Both the position numbers and the translations under genes were made by a program. Below, one piece after another: positions 17,610-25,681 of a stretch of DNA of 64,000 bases (the stretch's first letter is position 1; each line of letters opens with the position of its first letter). The stretch is taken from contig NZ_WNKX01000024.1 in assembly GCF_009720745.1 (NCBI RefSeq), forward strand, positions 1-64,000. Direction: 5' to 3'. The DNA is from Massilia eburnea. GTDB taxonomy: Bacteria; Pseudomonadota; Gammaproteobacteria; Burkholderiales; Burkholderiaceae_D. The notes below the pieces were generated by a model, which saw nothing but the letters and a program-made list of their open reading frames with translations, did no database searches and had not been told where the DNA came from.

Positions 17610-18555
17610 GCTTGCCTTTCTCGCGGCCGGCGAAACCAAAGAACAGGAAGACCAGGGCCCAGCACACGGCGCCGACACTGAACTTGACTGCTGGCGGGAA
17701 GCTGCTGGCCGACCAGAAGGCTTCGAAGAAGGCGGCCAGCACGGTGAGCAGGGCGGCGCCCGCCACCACCGGGTACATCTGGATGCTGGCTTGCTGCAGG
17801 GCCTCGCGGCGGCGCAGCCGTCCCGGCTTGACCAGGGCCAGGCCGAGGCGGATACCGGACAGGCCGGACAAGACCAGGCCGGTCAGTTCAAAACTGGAAT
17901 GGGTCACGACGAAGGACCAGAAATTGATGCGGGTAGCCGGATCGAGGCTAAGCCAGGCCGCCACCACGCCCATCTGCATGCCGTTGAACAGCACACTCAG
18001 CAAGGCCGGGATGCCGCCGAAAATGCCGCTGGCAAAAGTGCGGAAGCCGATCGAGACATTGTTCCAGATGTAGTGGCCGAACATCTGCACGTCGCCCTCG
18101 GTACCGCCGCGGCCGGTCTTGATCGCCGACGGTGAGTACATCTGGTGCATGCGCGCCAGGTCTTCCGGCGACGAGAACAGGTAAGCATTGTGCGCATCAT
18201 GCGCCACCAGCAGGCCGATGGCGATGGCCGGGCCCAGAAGGCACAGCAGCACCAGCAGCAAGAGCTTCCATTCGGCACGCACGCGGCGCGGCAAGTCAAG
18301 GCGCAGCCATTGCAGCAGCACGGTGGGACGTTCCACCGCCACGCCGTACAGGGCGTGATGGCAGCGCGCCACCAAGCTGTGCAGGTAGGACACCAGCTGC
18401 GGCGAGTAGCCGCGCTGGCTGGCCAGCGCCAGGCATTGGCACAGGCGGCGGTATTGCTCCGGCAAGGCTTCGCGGCCCTCCGCGCCTTTGGCCAGCAGGG
18501 CGTCGATCTCGCTCCACAGCGGACCGTAGGTGGTTTCGAATTGGGCTTGTTTCAT
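17596..18555 (-). CDS. Stage II sporulation protein M-family membrane protein
   Basis: 319 residues. A soluble N-terminal helical domain (1-95) is followed by five or more membrane helices; FGHYIWNNVSIGFRTFASGI and HSSFELTGLVLSGLSGIRLG are the conserved SpoIIM blocks. The organism shows no sign of sporulation; in proteobacteria this family travels with RDD and MoxR genes. ATG overlaps the RDD stop by 4 bp. Confidence 0.87.
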   Translation of the reverse strand: MKQAQFETTYGPLWSEIDALLAKGAEGREALPEQYRRLCQCLALASQRGYSPQLVSYLHSLVARCHHALYGVAVERPTVLLQWLRLDLPRRVRAEWKLLLLVLLCLLGPAIAIGLLVAHDAHNAYLFSSPEDLARMHQMYSPSAIKTGRGGTEGDVQMFGHYIWNNVSIGFRTFASGIFGGIPALLSVLFNGMQMGVVAAWLSLDPATRINFWSFVVTHSSFELTGLVLSGLSGIRLGLALVKPGRLRRREALQQASIQMYPVVAGAALLTVLAAFFEAFWSASSFPPAVKFSVGAVCWALVFLFFGFAGREKGKHATR

Positions 18556-19244
18556 CGGACCAGTCCCGCCGCCATGCCGCGCAAGCGTTCCAGCGATTCT
18601 TCACCTTCGCGGCCGGTCAGCGGCGACGCGATGTCGGCCAGTTCCAGCATGCGTCCGTGCGGCAGCCGTTTTTCGCGTGCAAACAGGTCGGCCAGCGCGC
18701 GCTGCTGGTCCGGTGTTAGCGGGAATGGCAGCGGCAGCGGCGCCGCTTCCGGCACCTCGCTGCGCTTGGGCGGCTTGTCGCGGTACACCACCTGGGTGCC
18801 GGCCACGATATCGCCCAGGCGGCGGAAATGGCGGTCGCACAGCATGCAGAGCAAGCCGGAAGCATATGCCATCGGCAGGAAGTCCGCCACCAGCAGCAGG
18901 TTGCGCAGCACCGATTCGCGCCAGCGCACAGGCAGGCCGTCGGCGCGCAGCACCTGCAGGCCGACCACGTATTTGCCGAGGGTGCGGCCGCTGGCATACA
19001 CCTCGCACAGCACTGGATAAGCCCAGTAGCCCAGGAACAAGGCCAGCAGGAACAAGCCGCTCGATAGTTTTCCGGAAGGGACGGTCGCGCCAAGGATGGC
19101 GGAAATGATACCGGTGACCACCAGCCAGACCAAAAAGTCGATCGCCCAGGCGTAAGCGCGTACCACGGGACCGGCGGGAGTCAGTTGCAAACGCACGCCT
19201 TCAGGGGTGATCAGTGACAGGCGGCCATCAAGGAAACAATTCAT
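18552..19244 (-). CDS. RDD family membrane protein
   Basis: 230 residues. RAYAWAIDFLVWLVVTGIIS carries the arginine-aspartate core of RDD proteins. A second helix pair follows, then SGRTLGKYVVGLQVLRADGL, the most conserved RDD block. The C-terminal 80 residues are soluble. First gene of the RDD - SpoIIM - DUF4129 - DUF4350 - MoxR - DUF58 run; only 26 bp separates it from the solute-binding gene upstream on the same strand, so that gene could share the transcript. Confidence 0.87.
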   Translation of the reverse strand: MNCFLDGRLSLITPEGVRLQLTPAGPVVRAYAWAIDFLVWLVVTGIISAILGATVPSGKLSSGLFLLALFLGYWAYPVLCEVYASGRTLGKYVVGLQVLRADGLPVRWRESVLRNLLLVADFLPMAYASGLLCMLCDRHFRRLGDIVAGTQVVYRDKPPKRSEVPEAAPLPLPFPLTPDQQRALADLFAREKRLPHGRMLELADIASPLTGREGEESLERLRGMAAGLVR

Positions 19245-19270
19245 GTCTTTTATTTAACCATAAAATTTCC

Positions 19271-20056
19271 TTAATGAAAATGTTTTACGCCTGCCGCCTC
19301 CTCTAATTGTCGGTAATCACGCGACAGGCGCACCGAACCGATCGCTTGCCAGATCGCTTCGATACGCTGCGGGTCGCGCTCATAGGCGCCACGCGCCACC
19401 ATCAGGTGCAGGTTGACGGTGGAAAAGGGCTGCTCCGCTTGCTGAACCCGGCCTTTGAAGCGCGCGTCTTCCTGCGCCAGTTTGCTCGCTTCCAGGCCTT
19501 GCAGGATGGCCGCGTCGAAGCCGCCGGCGGCCAGCATGCGCAGCGCATCGGCGGCCGACTTCACGGTTTCATGCGGGTCGTAGCTTTTTTCGCGCAATTG
19601 CTGGGCCACCAGGTAGCCTGATTGCACGACGACCGCCTTGCCGGGGACCTGCAGCTCGTGGCCGTCCCAGCGCGCATTGCCCCCAACACGCAGGAAGACC
19701 AGGGCAGTATCTTCAAACATGGCGCGCGATGGATCTTCCCGGCCGTCTGGCAGTTGCGGGATGCGCGACCAGGCGCGCCGGCTGACGGCGTCGGCGGCGC
19801 CAATGACACCGTCAACCTGGCCGAGCTTCAATTCACTCAAGCAGCGCTTCCACGGTTTGGGCGTGTAAGTGAAATGTTCGTTGAGGAGAGTTTCGACCCT
19901 TTTCAATAATTCGAAATTCAGGCCTTTGCCGCTGGGAGTGCTCCAGGGCCGCTGGTCGACATCTTCGTAGCAAAGGCGCAGCGGCGGGCCTTTCGCCGCA
20001 TGGGCTGCCGTGCCGGTCATCAAAGCCAGCAGTACGCAGAGGCTTTTGTAGCTCAT
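19271..20056 (-). CDS. Periplasmic solute-binding protein, family 3 type
   Basis: 261 residues from the ATG at 20056, with signal peptide SLCVLLALMTGTAAHAA. The mature part begins LRLCYEDVDQRPWSTPSGKG and shows the two-lobed SBP_bac_3 pattern (RVETLLNEHFTYTPKPWKRC; VVVQSGYLVAQQLREKSYDP; DAALRMLAAGGFDAAILQGL). No permease or ATPase genes adjoin it, so it is an orphan that may serve as a sensor or feed an unlinked ABC system. Confidence 0.8.
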   Translation of the reverse strand: MSYKSLCVLLALMTGTAAHAAKGPPLRLCYEDVDQRPWSTPSGKGLNFELLKRVETLLNEHFTYTPKPWKRCLSELKLGQVDGVIGAADAVSRRAWSRIPQLPDGREDPSRAMFEDTALVFLRVGGNARWDGHELQVPGKAVVVQSGYLVAQQLREKSYDPHETVKSAADALRMLAAGGFDAAILQGLEASKLAQEDARFKGRVQQAEQPFSTVNLHLMVARGAYERDPQRIEAIWQAIGSVRLSRDYRQLEEAAGVKHFH

Positions 20057-20139
20057 GCAACCAAGATTATCATGCGGGTGCACCCTGGCGGTTGTTTTGT
20101 TGGCATAATGACAGCGAATAATCTTTTCAGAGAGACGCA

Positions 20140-21063
20140 ATGCGCGCAATGCGGCAGGCAATTTCAAGCGGGACCCAGCACCTGCGACCGGTGCAGGATG
20201 ACGCGCTTTCGGCACGCTACGTCGAAATTGGGCTGGCGGTGCGCGAGGCTTTCCGTACGCCCGCCCTGCGTGAAACGTTTATCGCCCGCCTTAAACCGCA
20301 CCGCCGCCTGATCGCCGGCAGCGTGCCGGCCGGCATACAGCAGCATGGCTTGCTGCCGGCGCGGGCGGCGACCTGCCGCTTGTCCGACGTTTCCGACGCC
20401 GACCTGGCGCAATGGCTGGTCGACGACGGCCGCCTGATCTACGGTGAATTCACGCAGCAGGAACTCGACAATTATTTCAACGAGATGGCGCCGTACCTGC
20501 CGCCGAAAGGCCATTTCATCGATCTGGGCAGCGGCTTGGGCAAGGTGGTCATGAGCGCGGCGCTGGCTTTTCCCGGCCTGCGCTGCACGGGTGTTGAGCT
20601 GCTCACCTACCGGCACGAAATGGCGCAGGTGCGGCTGGCGGAAATGCTGGCGGCGGGTGTCGCCGAAAACCGGGGCGTGGCGGCCAATGTAGCGCGCCGT
20701 ATCCGCCTTGTGCAGCAGGACATGTTCGACGCCGATGTCAGCGATGCCTCCCTGGTGTATGTCTACAGTACCTGCTTTGCGCCATTGATGGACCGGCTGG
20801 CCGACAAGCTTGCGCGCGAATTGCAGCCGGGCGCGCTGGTGACCACGGTCACCTTCCCCATGCAGCACCCGGCCTTTGAACTGGTGAAGCAGTTTTCTCC
20901 GCCAAGCGTGGCGTGGACGACGGTATACCTGTATCGCCGCCGCAGCGCACTTGATCCGCTGCCGGCTGAACCGCCTAAATTCCTTTACGAGCAGGATAGC
21001 GCGGCATGGGAGTACGCTGTTCGTGCCGCCTTCGCCGCTTACGACGCGACATCAGGAGCCTGA
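20140..21063 (+). CDS. Class I SAM-dependent methyltransferase, Dot1-like
   Basis: 307 residues, cytosolic. The SAM-binding motif I is HFIDLGSGLGKVVMSAALAF, motif post-I is CTGVELLTYRHEMAQVRLAE, and LVYVYSTCFAPLMDRLADKL is the catalytic-loop region. The order and the preceding YGEFTQQELDNYF segment fit the Dot1/histone methylation group found in bacteria. The bacterial target is not known. The GNAT gene starts one base after its stop, so both are in one transcript. Confidence 0.75.
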   Translation: MRAMRQAISSGTQHLRPVQDDALSARYVEIGLAVREAFRTPALRETFIARLKPHRRLIAGSVPAGIQQHGLLPARAATCRLSDVSDADLAQWLVDDGRLIYGEFTQQELDNYFNEMAPYLPPKGHFIDLGSGLGKVVMSAALAFPGLRCTGVELLTYRHEMAQVRLAEMLAAGVAENRGVAANVARRIRLVQQDMFDADVSDASLVYVYSTCFAPLMDRLADKLARELQPGALVTTVTFPMQHPAFELVKQFSPPSVAWTTVYLYRRRSALDPLPAEPPKFLYEQDSAAWEYAVRAAFAAYDATSGA

Positions 21064-21064
21064 C

Positions 21065-21898
21065 GTGGATATCCGCGCGATGACCTTGCCCGAGCTGGAG
21101 ATGGTGCTCGAATGGGCGGCGGCGGAAGGGTGGAATCCGGGCTTGTCCGATGCCGCCAGTTTTCATGCTGCCGATCCTGGCGGCTTCCTGCTCGGCACGC
21201 TGGATGGCGAACCGGTGGCCAGCATATTCGCGGTGCGCTATGGCAGCGGCTTCGGTTTTATCGGCGGCTATATCGTGCGGCCTGCGTTTCGCGGCAAGGG
21301 CTACGGCATGCAGATATGGCGCGCCGGCATGGCGCTGCTTGCTGGGCGCAACGTAGCGCTGGATGGTGTGCCGGCACAGCAGGCCAATTACGCCCGCTCC
21401 GGTTTCAGGCTGGCGCATCGCAATGTCCGTTACGAAGGGCGGGGCAGCACCTTGCCGGCGCCAAGCCGCGTGCTGCCGCTGGGTGCGGAAGATATCGATG
21501 AACTGTTGGCCTACGACCGCGCCTTCTTTCCTGAAGATCGGGTCGTGTTCATGCGGTGCTGGCTGCAGCAGCTTGGCAGCGTCATGCTCGGCGTGCGCGA
21601 GGGCGGCGCGCTGCTTGGCTACGCCGTCTTGCGTCCATGCCGTAACGGCTTCAAGGTTGGGCCGCTGTGCGCCGAGTCGCCGGACGTGGCGGATGAATTG
21701 CTGCAAGCCCTGCGCGGGCGCGTGCCAGAGGACGAGCCGATTTTCCTCGACGTGCCGGAGCCGAATGCTGCGGCGGTGGCGCTGGCGGCGCGGCACGGCA
21801 TGCGCGCCTGCTTCGAAACCGCGCGCATGTACACGGGCGCCGACCCTGCATTGCCGCTTGCGCGCCAATATGGCATCACAACTTTTGAATTAGGCTGA
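21065..21898 (+). CDS. GNAT N-acetyltransferase with C-terminal acetyltransferase-like domain
   Basis: 277 residues with a GTG start at 21065, one base after the upstream stop. The acetyl-CoA site is YIVRPAFRGKGYGMQIWRAG (about 76-95, the R-G-x-G-x-G/A motif). A second domain (about 150-277: LAYDRAFFPEDRVVFMRCWL; GYAVLRPCRNGFKVGPLCAE) is the paired half seen in YitH-type proteins (Acetyltransf_18). The substrate is not inferable. Co-transcribed with the methyltransferase. Confidence 0.82.
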   Translation: MDIRAMTLPELEMVLEWAAAEGWNPGLSDAASFHAADPGGFLLGTLDGEPVASIFAVRYGSGFGFIGGYIVRPAFRGKGYGMQIWRAGMALLAGRNVALDGVPAQQANYARSGFRLAHRNVRYEGRGSTLPAPSRVLPLGAEDIDELLAYDRAFFPEDRVVFMRCWLQQLGSVMLGVREGGALLGYAVLRPCRNGFKVGPLCAESPDVADELLQALRGRVPEDEPIFLDVPEPNAAAVALAARHGMRACFETARMYTGADPALPLARQYGITTFELG

Positions 21899-21905
21899 AA
21901 AAGTG

Positions 21906-21937
21906 CTTGACCCTGACGTGGCGTCAACCTTGAGGAT
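21906..21937 (+). promoter_or_regulatory. MerR-type promoter/operator of the TipAS regulator
   Basis: TTGACC at 21907-21912 can serve as -35. A dyad TGACG-TG-GCGTCA is centred at about 21919 and should sit between -35 and -10, where MerR regulators bind an over-long spacer. A good -10 is not seen; GAGGAT 19 bp downstream is poor and also overlaps the ribosome site. This arrangement suggests autoregulation. Confidence 0.45.
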
Positions 21938-21943
21938 GGCTGC

Positions 21944-22675
21944 ATGTACACCGTAAAACAGCTCTCCGACATCACCGGCGTCACCGGGCGCACGCTGCGC
22001 TACTACGACAGTATCGGCCTGCTCAAGCCTACGCGCATTGGCGATAACGGCTATCGCTATTACAACGAAGCGGCTTTGCTGCGCTTGCAGCAGATCCTGT
22101 TCTACAGGGAGATGGACGTGCCGCTGGCCGCCATCTGCGACATCATGTCGCAACCTGGCTTCGATGTATTGGCGGCGCTGCAAAGCCATAAGCAGGCGCT
22201 GGCCGGCCGGCTGCAGGAATTGCAAGGGCTGATTTCCACGGTGGACAAAACCATCCTCCACCTGAAAGGAAAGCAGACCATGAAAGCAGTTCAGATGTTC
22301 GACGGCTTGCGCGAGCGCCAGCACAAATACCAGCAGGAAGCGGAGCAGAAGTACGGCAAGGATGCCGTGCAAGCCTCGGCCCGCCAGTGGCAAGGCTACA
22401 GTGAAGGCAAGCAGCAAGCCCTGATCGATGAAGGCAACGCGATCTACGCTGAGCTGGCGGAAGCGATGCCGCATGGCGCCAGCAGCGACGGCGTGCAAGC
22501 CCTGGTCGCCCGCTGGCACGACCACATGCAGCACTTCTGGCCCGCTGAGCGCGAGCACCTGCCGCGCCTGGCCGCCACCTACCGCGACGACCCACGCTTC
22601 CGCGCCAACTTCGACAAAATCCACCCCGACCTCGCGCCTTTCATGGTCGAAGCCGTCAGCATCTACGCCGCCTGA
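21944..22675 (+). CDS. MerR-family regulator with TipAS-like ligand domain
   Basis: 243 residues. N-terminal MerR winged helix: MYTVKQLSDITGVTGRTLRY, then YDSIGLLKPTRIGDNGYRYY. A coiled coil spans about 75-105. Residues about 120-240 form a TipAS-type domain (QYS/QGYSEGKQQALIDEGNAI; VARWHDHMQHFWPAEREHLP), which in Streptomyces TipA binds thiopeptides. In proteobacteria the ligand is unknown. Start supported by GAGGA upstream. Confidence 0.87.
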   Translation: MYTVKQLSDITGVTGRTLRYYDSIGLLKPTRIGDNGYRYYNEAALLRLQQILFYREMDVPLAAICDIMSQPGFDVLAALQSHKQALAGRLQELQGLISTVDKTILHLKGKQTMKAVQMFDGLRERQHKYQQEAEQKYGKDAVQASARQWQGYSEGKQQALIDEGNAIYAELAEAMPHGASSDGVQALVARWHDHMQHFWPAEREHLPRLAATYRDDPRFRANFDKIHPDLAPFMVEAVSIYAA

Positions 22676-22761
22676 CGCGGAAACGCAGCGGCGTGGTTGA
22701 CAGGGCTGCGCGGAGGCGCGGAGAATGGCTGCTCCACAACCCTGCTGGATAGGAGGAAGTC

Positions 22762-23370
22762 ATGAAGCTCCGTCGTATCGCGCAGTACCTGGTTGTTGTT
22801 GCTGGATTCACGCTGGGCGGCGCCGCCATGAGCGCTGCGCCGGATAAGAAGAAGGCCGCGCCGCCCGACGACAAGGCGGCGATGGAAATGATGGCCAAAG
22901 CCGCCATGCCTGGCGAAGCGCATAAGAAGCTCGATCCGCTGGCCGGTAAATTCACGGTCAAATCCAAAATGTGGATGGACCCGTCCAAACCGCCTGAAGA
23001 AACCGACGGCTCCACTGAGCGCAAGTGGATCATGGGGAACCGCTACCTGCAGGAGAACTACCAGGGCAAGTTCATGGGCCAGCCTTTCGACGGCATGGGC
23101 ATCCAGGGTTATGACAACGTGACGAAGAAGTACTTCGGCAGCTGGATCGATTCCGGCGGGACCGGCATGACGCTGGCGCATGGGGCCATGAACGGCAACA
23201 CCATCAAGTACAAGGGCATGATGTCCGACCCAATGAGCGGCAAGGAAATCCCCTACACCATGAGCGTGGCCATTACCGACAACGACAACCACAAGCTGGA
23301 GATGTGGGGACCCGGGCCGAATGGCAAGGAAATGAAGTGGATGGAAATGAGCTACACCCGCGTCAAGTAG
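22762..23370 (+). CDS. Exported DUF1579 protein
   Basis: 202 residues; signal peptide within QYLVVVAGFTLGGAAMSAAP. The DUF1579 pattern starts at LDPLAGKFTVKSKMWMDPSK and continues RKWIMGNRYLQENYQGKFMG, GIQGYDNVTKKYFGSWIDSG. This is a lipocalin-like beta barrel of unknown role, often called a heme- or lipid-binding-like fold. RBS GGAGGAAG. Its stop overlaps that of the convergent VOC gene by 8 bp. Confidence 0.8.
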   Translation: MKLRRIAQYLVVVAGFTLGGAAMSAAPDKKKAAPPDDKAAMEMMAKAAMPGEAHKKLDPLAGKFTVKSKMWMDPSKPPEETDGSTERKWIMGNRYLQENYQGKFMGQPFDGMGIQGYDNVTKKYFGSWIDSGGTGMTLAHGAMNGNTIKYKGMMSDPMSGKEIPYTMSVAITDNDNHKLEMWGPGPNGKEMKWMEMSYTRVK

Positions 23371-23764
23371 CCAAGTCCCCCCCGGCACGCCGATGCTGGT
23401 TCGCCTGCAGCGGCGTGCGCTGTGCCACCTCCAGCAAGATTCCCCACGTTGTCCGGCAGTAGAAGCCAGGCCCGCCGCGCAACTCCTGCAGCGCTGATAA
23501 GCCGGCAACCCCGGCAGCGGCCAGCTCCGCATGCTTGGCGCAGACAGCGCCGGCGTCATCGACCAGGAAGCCGATATGGAAAGTCTTCGGATAGACGGGC
23601 GCTTCGTTGCGGGTCAAGACCAGGGTAACGCCGCCGTCGCCGGACAGCACGGCCATGCCGCAGTTGCCCTTGGTAAGCAGCAGGGAAAAGCCGAAATGAT
23701 CGGCCAGGAAAGCGGAAGCCGCAGCCACGTCGGGCACGGAAAGGTCGAGATGATTGAGTTGCAT
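23363..23764 (-). CDS. VOC (glyoxalase/bleomycin-resistance) family protein
   Basis: 133 residues, a single VOC module: MQLNHLDLSVPDVAAASAFL at the N-terminus with His4 as the first metal-ligand candidate, then GDGGVTLVLTRNEAPVYPKT, FHIGFLVDD and a final Glu in GILLEVAQRT. The enzyme activity cannot be told. The ATG at 23764 is chosen because GGAG lies six bases upstream; the frame stays open further but without VOC similarity. A structured leader precedes it. Confidence 0.82.
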   Translation of the reverse strand: MQLNHLDLSVPDVAAASAFLADHFGFSLLLTKGNCGMAVLSGDGGVTLVLTRNEAPVYPKTFHIGFLVDDAGAVCAKHAELAAAGVAGLSALQELRGGPGFYCRTTWGILLEVAQRTPLQANQHRRAGGDLAT

Positions 23765-23767
23765 AGT

Positions 23768-23967
23768 CACTCCAATGTTGGTGGGCCCAACGGGAGTGCC
23801 TGGAGATCGACCGGCCACGCCCCGACGAGCCCGAGACGCAAATGCGCCGGGATCGTCGTGGGTTCTCATGCCTGACAGCGCATGGAGCAGAGCTCTCCGG
23901 AAGGAGAGGGGCCGGGCTTACCTGAAACCGGTCCTGCCTTTTTCGACTGGGCGGATCATAGCATGAC
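23768..23967 (-). promoter_or_regulatory. Structured 5' leader of the VOC gene with SD-sequestering hairpin
   Basis: Minus-strand reading. An extended -10 (TGCTATGAT) lies at about 23956-23964, giving a leader of about 190 nt. It can form a CTCTCC-TTCC-GGAGAG hairpin, a CATGC...GCATG hairpin, a CGACGA...TCGTCG stem enclosing CCCG...CGGG, and a last hairpin at 23768-23798. In that one, CACTCC pairs with GGAGTG containing the Shine-Dalgarno of the VOC gene, and GTTGG pairs with CCAAC above it. It matches no riboswitch class I recognise. Confidence 0.5.
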
Positions 23968-23968
23968 T

Positions 23969-25576
23969 TCAGCTGCGGCCAAGGCGCGGTACTTTGCGCC
24001 CCGCAGCGCCGGACGAATCGGCCTCGACCCGGAACACGCCGACCGCTTGCAGCAGGGCCGCCGATTGCTGCTGCATGCTGGCCGCCGCCGCGGCGGCCTG
24101 TTCCACCAGGGCGGCGTTCTGCTGCGTCACCGCATCCATCTGCGAAATCGCTTCGTTAACTTGCGCGATACCGGCGCTTTGCTCGTGGCTGGCGGTGCTG
24201 ATCTCGTTGACGATCTGGCGCACGCGGTGCACGCTTTCCACCACTTCCTGCATGGTGCTGCCGGCCTGGGCGACCAGCGTGTTGCCGACGCCCACCGTTT
24301 CCACCGATGCCCCGATCAGGTCCTTGATCTCCTTGGCCGCCGCAGCGCTGCGCTGCGCGAGGTTGCGCACTTCCGATGCCACGACGGCGAAACCGCGGCC
24401 TTGTTCGCCGGCGCGCGCCGCCTCCACGGCGGCATTCAGGGCCAGGATATTGGTCTGGAAAGCGATGCCGTCAATCACGCTGATGATGTCCACAATCTTG
24501 CGCGAGGAGCTGTCGATGGAAGCCATGGTCTCCACCACCTGCGACACCACGGCGCCGCCTTTCTGCGCCACTTCCGATGCGTTGGCCGCCAGTTCGTTGG
24601 CGGTGCGCGCGCTGTCGGCGTTCTGGCGCACGGTGGCGGTGAGTTCCTCCATCGAGGCGGCCGTTTCTTCCAGCGAGCTGGCCTGGCTTTCCGTGCGCGC
24701 CGACAGGTCGCTGTTGCCGGCAGCGATCTCGCTTGAGGCGGTGGCGATGGTATCGGTTGCCGTGCGCACCGAGCTGACGATGCGCGCCAGGTCGTCGCGC
24801 ATGCCTTTCAGGGCGTTGACCATGCTGCTGTCGTCATCGCGCTTCACTTCGATCGGCACGGTCAGGTCGCCGCCGGCGATGCTGCGCGCAATCGAGGATG
24901 CGTAATCGGGTTCACCGCCCAGCTGGCGCAGCATGCCGCGTGCGATGAAGACGCCGATGCCGAGCAATACGGCAGCCAGCACCACGGCGCCCGCCGCAAA
25001 CGTCATGGCGCGCCCGCGCACGGTGGCATCGACCGTATCGACATACACGCCGGAGCCGAGGATCCAGCCCCATGGTTCAAATCCTTTGACGTAGGAGACC
25101 TTTTGCACCGGCTTGTCGCTGCCCGGCTTCGGCCACATGTAATCGACAGGGCCGGCGCCGGCCTTCTTGACCATGTTGACGAATTCTACAAACAGGAATT
25201 TCCCGGTCGGGTCCTTGTTGGTACTGAGGTCTTTGTTATCGAGCTCGGGTTTGATCGGATGCATGATCATCTTCGGCTGCATATCGTTCAGCCAGAAATA
25301 TTCGCCGTTGCCATATCGCAACACCTTGATCGCTTCCATGGCCTTTTTCTGGGCTTCGGCGCGAGGCAGGGCGCCGCTGGCTTCCTGCTTTTGGTAATAG
25401 TCGAGTATGCCGTACGCGGTTTCGACCGCCTGCCGCACATTGCTAGTGCGTTCTTCGAGGATGAGCGTGCGTTCGGAAATGAGGAAGATTGCGGTAAGAA
25501 TGATGATGCCGAGGATGGCCCCGGCGTTGAGCACTGCCAGCTTCTTCGCAATGCTCATCGACTGCGTGAAATTCAT
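23969..25576 (-). CDS. Methyl-accepting chemotaxis protein with single Cache domain
   Basis: 535 residues. Helix 1 at about 13-33, a periplasmic sCache_2-type domain (AYGILDYYQKQEASGALPRA; YGNGEYFWLNDMQPKMIMHP; GFEPWGWILGSGVYVD), helix 2 at about 190-212, HAMP, then the long signalling coil. The hairpin tip is IDGIAFQTNILALNAAVEAA followed by RAGEQGRGFAVVASEVRNLA. It relays small-molecule binding to CheA/CheW, encoded elsewhere. No chemotaxis genes adjoin it. Confidence 0.92.
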   Translation of the reverse strand: MNFTQSMSIAKKLAVLNAGAILGIIILTAIFLISERTLILEERTSNVRQAVETAYGILDYYQKQEASGALPRAEAQKKAMEAIKVLRYGNGEYFWLNDMQPKMIMHPIKPELDNKDLSTNKDPTGKFLFVEFVNMVKKAGAGPVDYMWPKPGSDKPVQKVSYVKGFEPWGWILGSGVYVDTVDATVRGRAMTFAAGAVVLAAVLLGIGVFIARGMLRQLGGEPDYASSIARSIAGGDLTVPIEVKRDDDSSMVNALKGMRDDLARIVSSVRTATDTIATASSEIAAGNSDLSARTESQASSLEETAASMEELTATVRQNADSARTANELAANASEVAQKGGAVVSQVVETMASIDSSSRKIVDIISVIDGIAFQTNILALNAAVEAARAGEQGRGFAVVASEVRNLAQRSAAAAKEIKDLIGASVETVGVGNTLVAQAGSTMQEVVESVHRVRQIVNEISTASHEQSAGIAQVNEAISQMDAVTQQNAALVEQAAAAAASMQQQSAALLQAVGVFRVEADSSGAAGRKVPRLGRS

Positions 25577-25630
25577 GGTTTGCCTCCAGCTGTATCAATC
25601 TTTTTATGAACCCAGCATGGCACGGACCGT

Positions 25631-25662
25631 AGAAAAAGAAAAGGCCCTCGGTCGAGGGCCTT
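25631..25662 (-). terminator. Intrinsic terminator of the M28 peptidase gene
   Basis: AAGGCCCTCG and CGAGGGCCTT form a 10-bp perfect stem at 25641-25662 with a GT loop. On the minus strand it is followed by TTTTCTTTTT. It lies 19 bp past the stop of the peptidase gene. Confidence 0.85.
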
Positions 25663-25681
25663 GGACTGCATTTACATTTTA

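Noticed and set aside
19245..19270. Separate promoter for the RDD operon
   Set aside because: The 26-bp gap is AT-rich but no convincing -35/-10 pair with spacing could be placed; left as possible read-through from the solute-binding gene.
23765..23869. N-terminal extension of the VOC protein to 23869
   Set aside because: The added 35 residues have no VOC similarity and the true ribosome site lies at 23770.
23881..23940. Small SRP RNA or glycine riboswitch in the VOC leader
   Set aside because: The GGAA-capped hairpin recalls the SRP tip, but the conserved asymmetric loop bases are missing, and the glycine aptamer core is not present in either strand.
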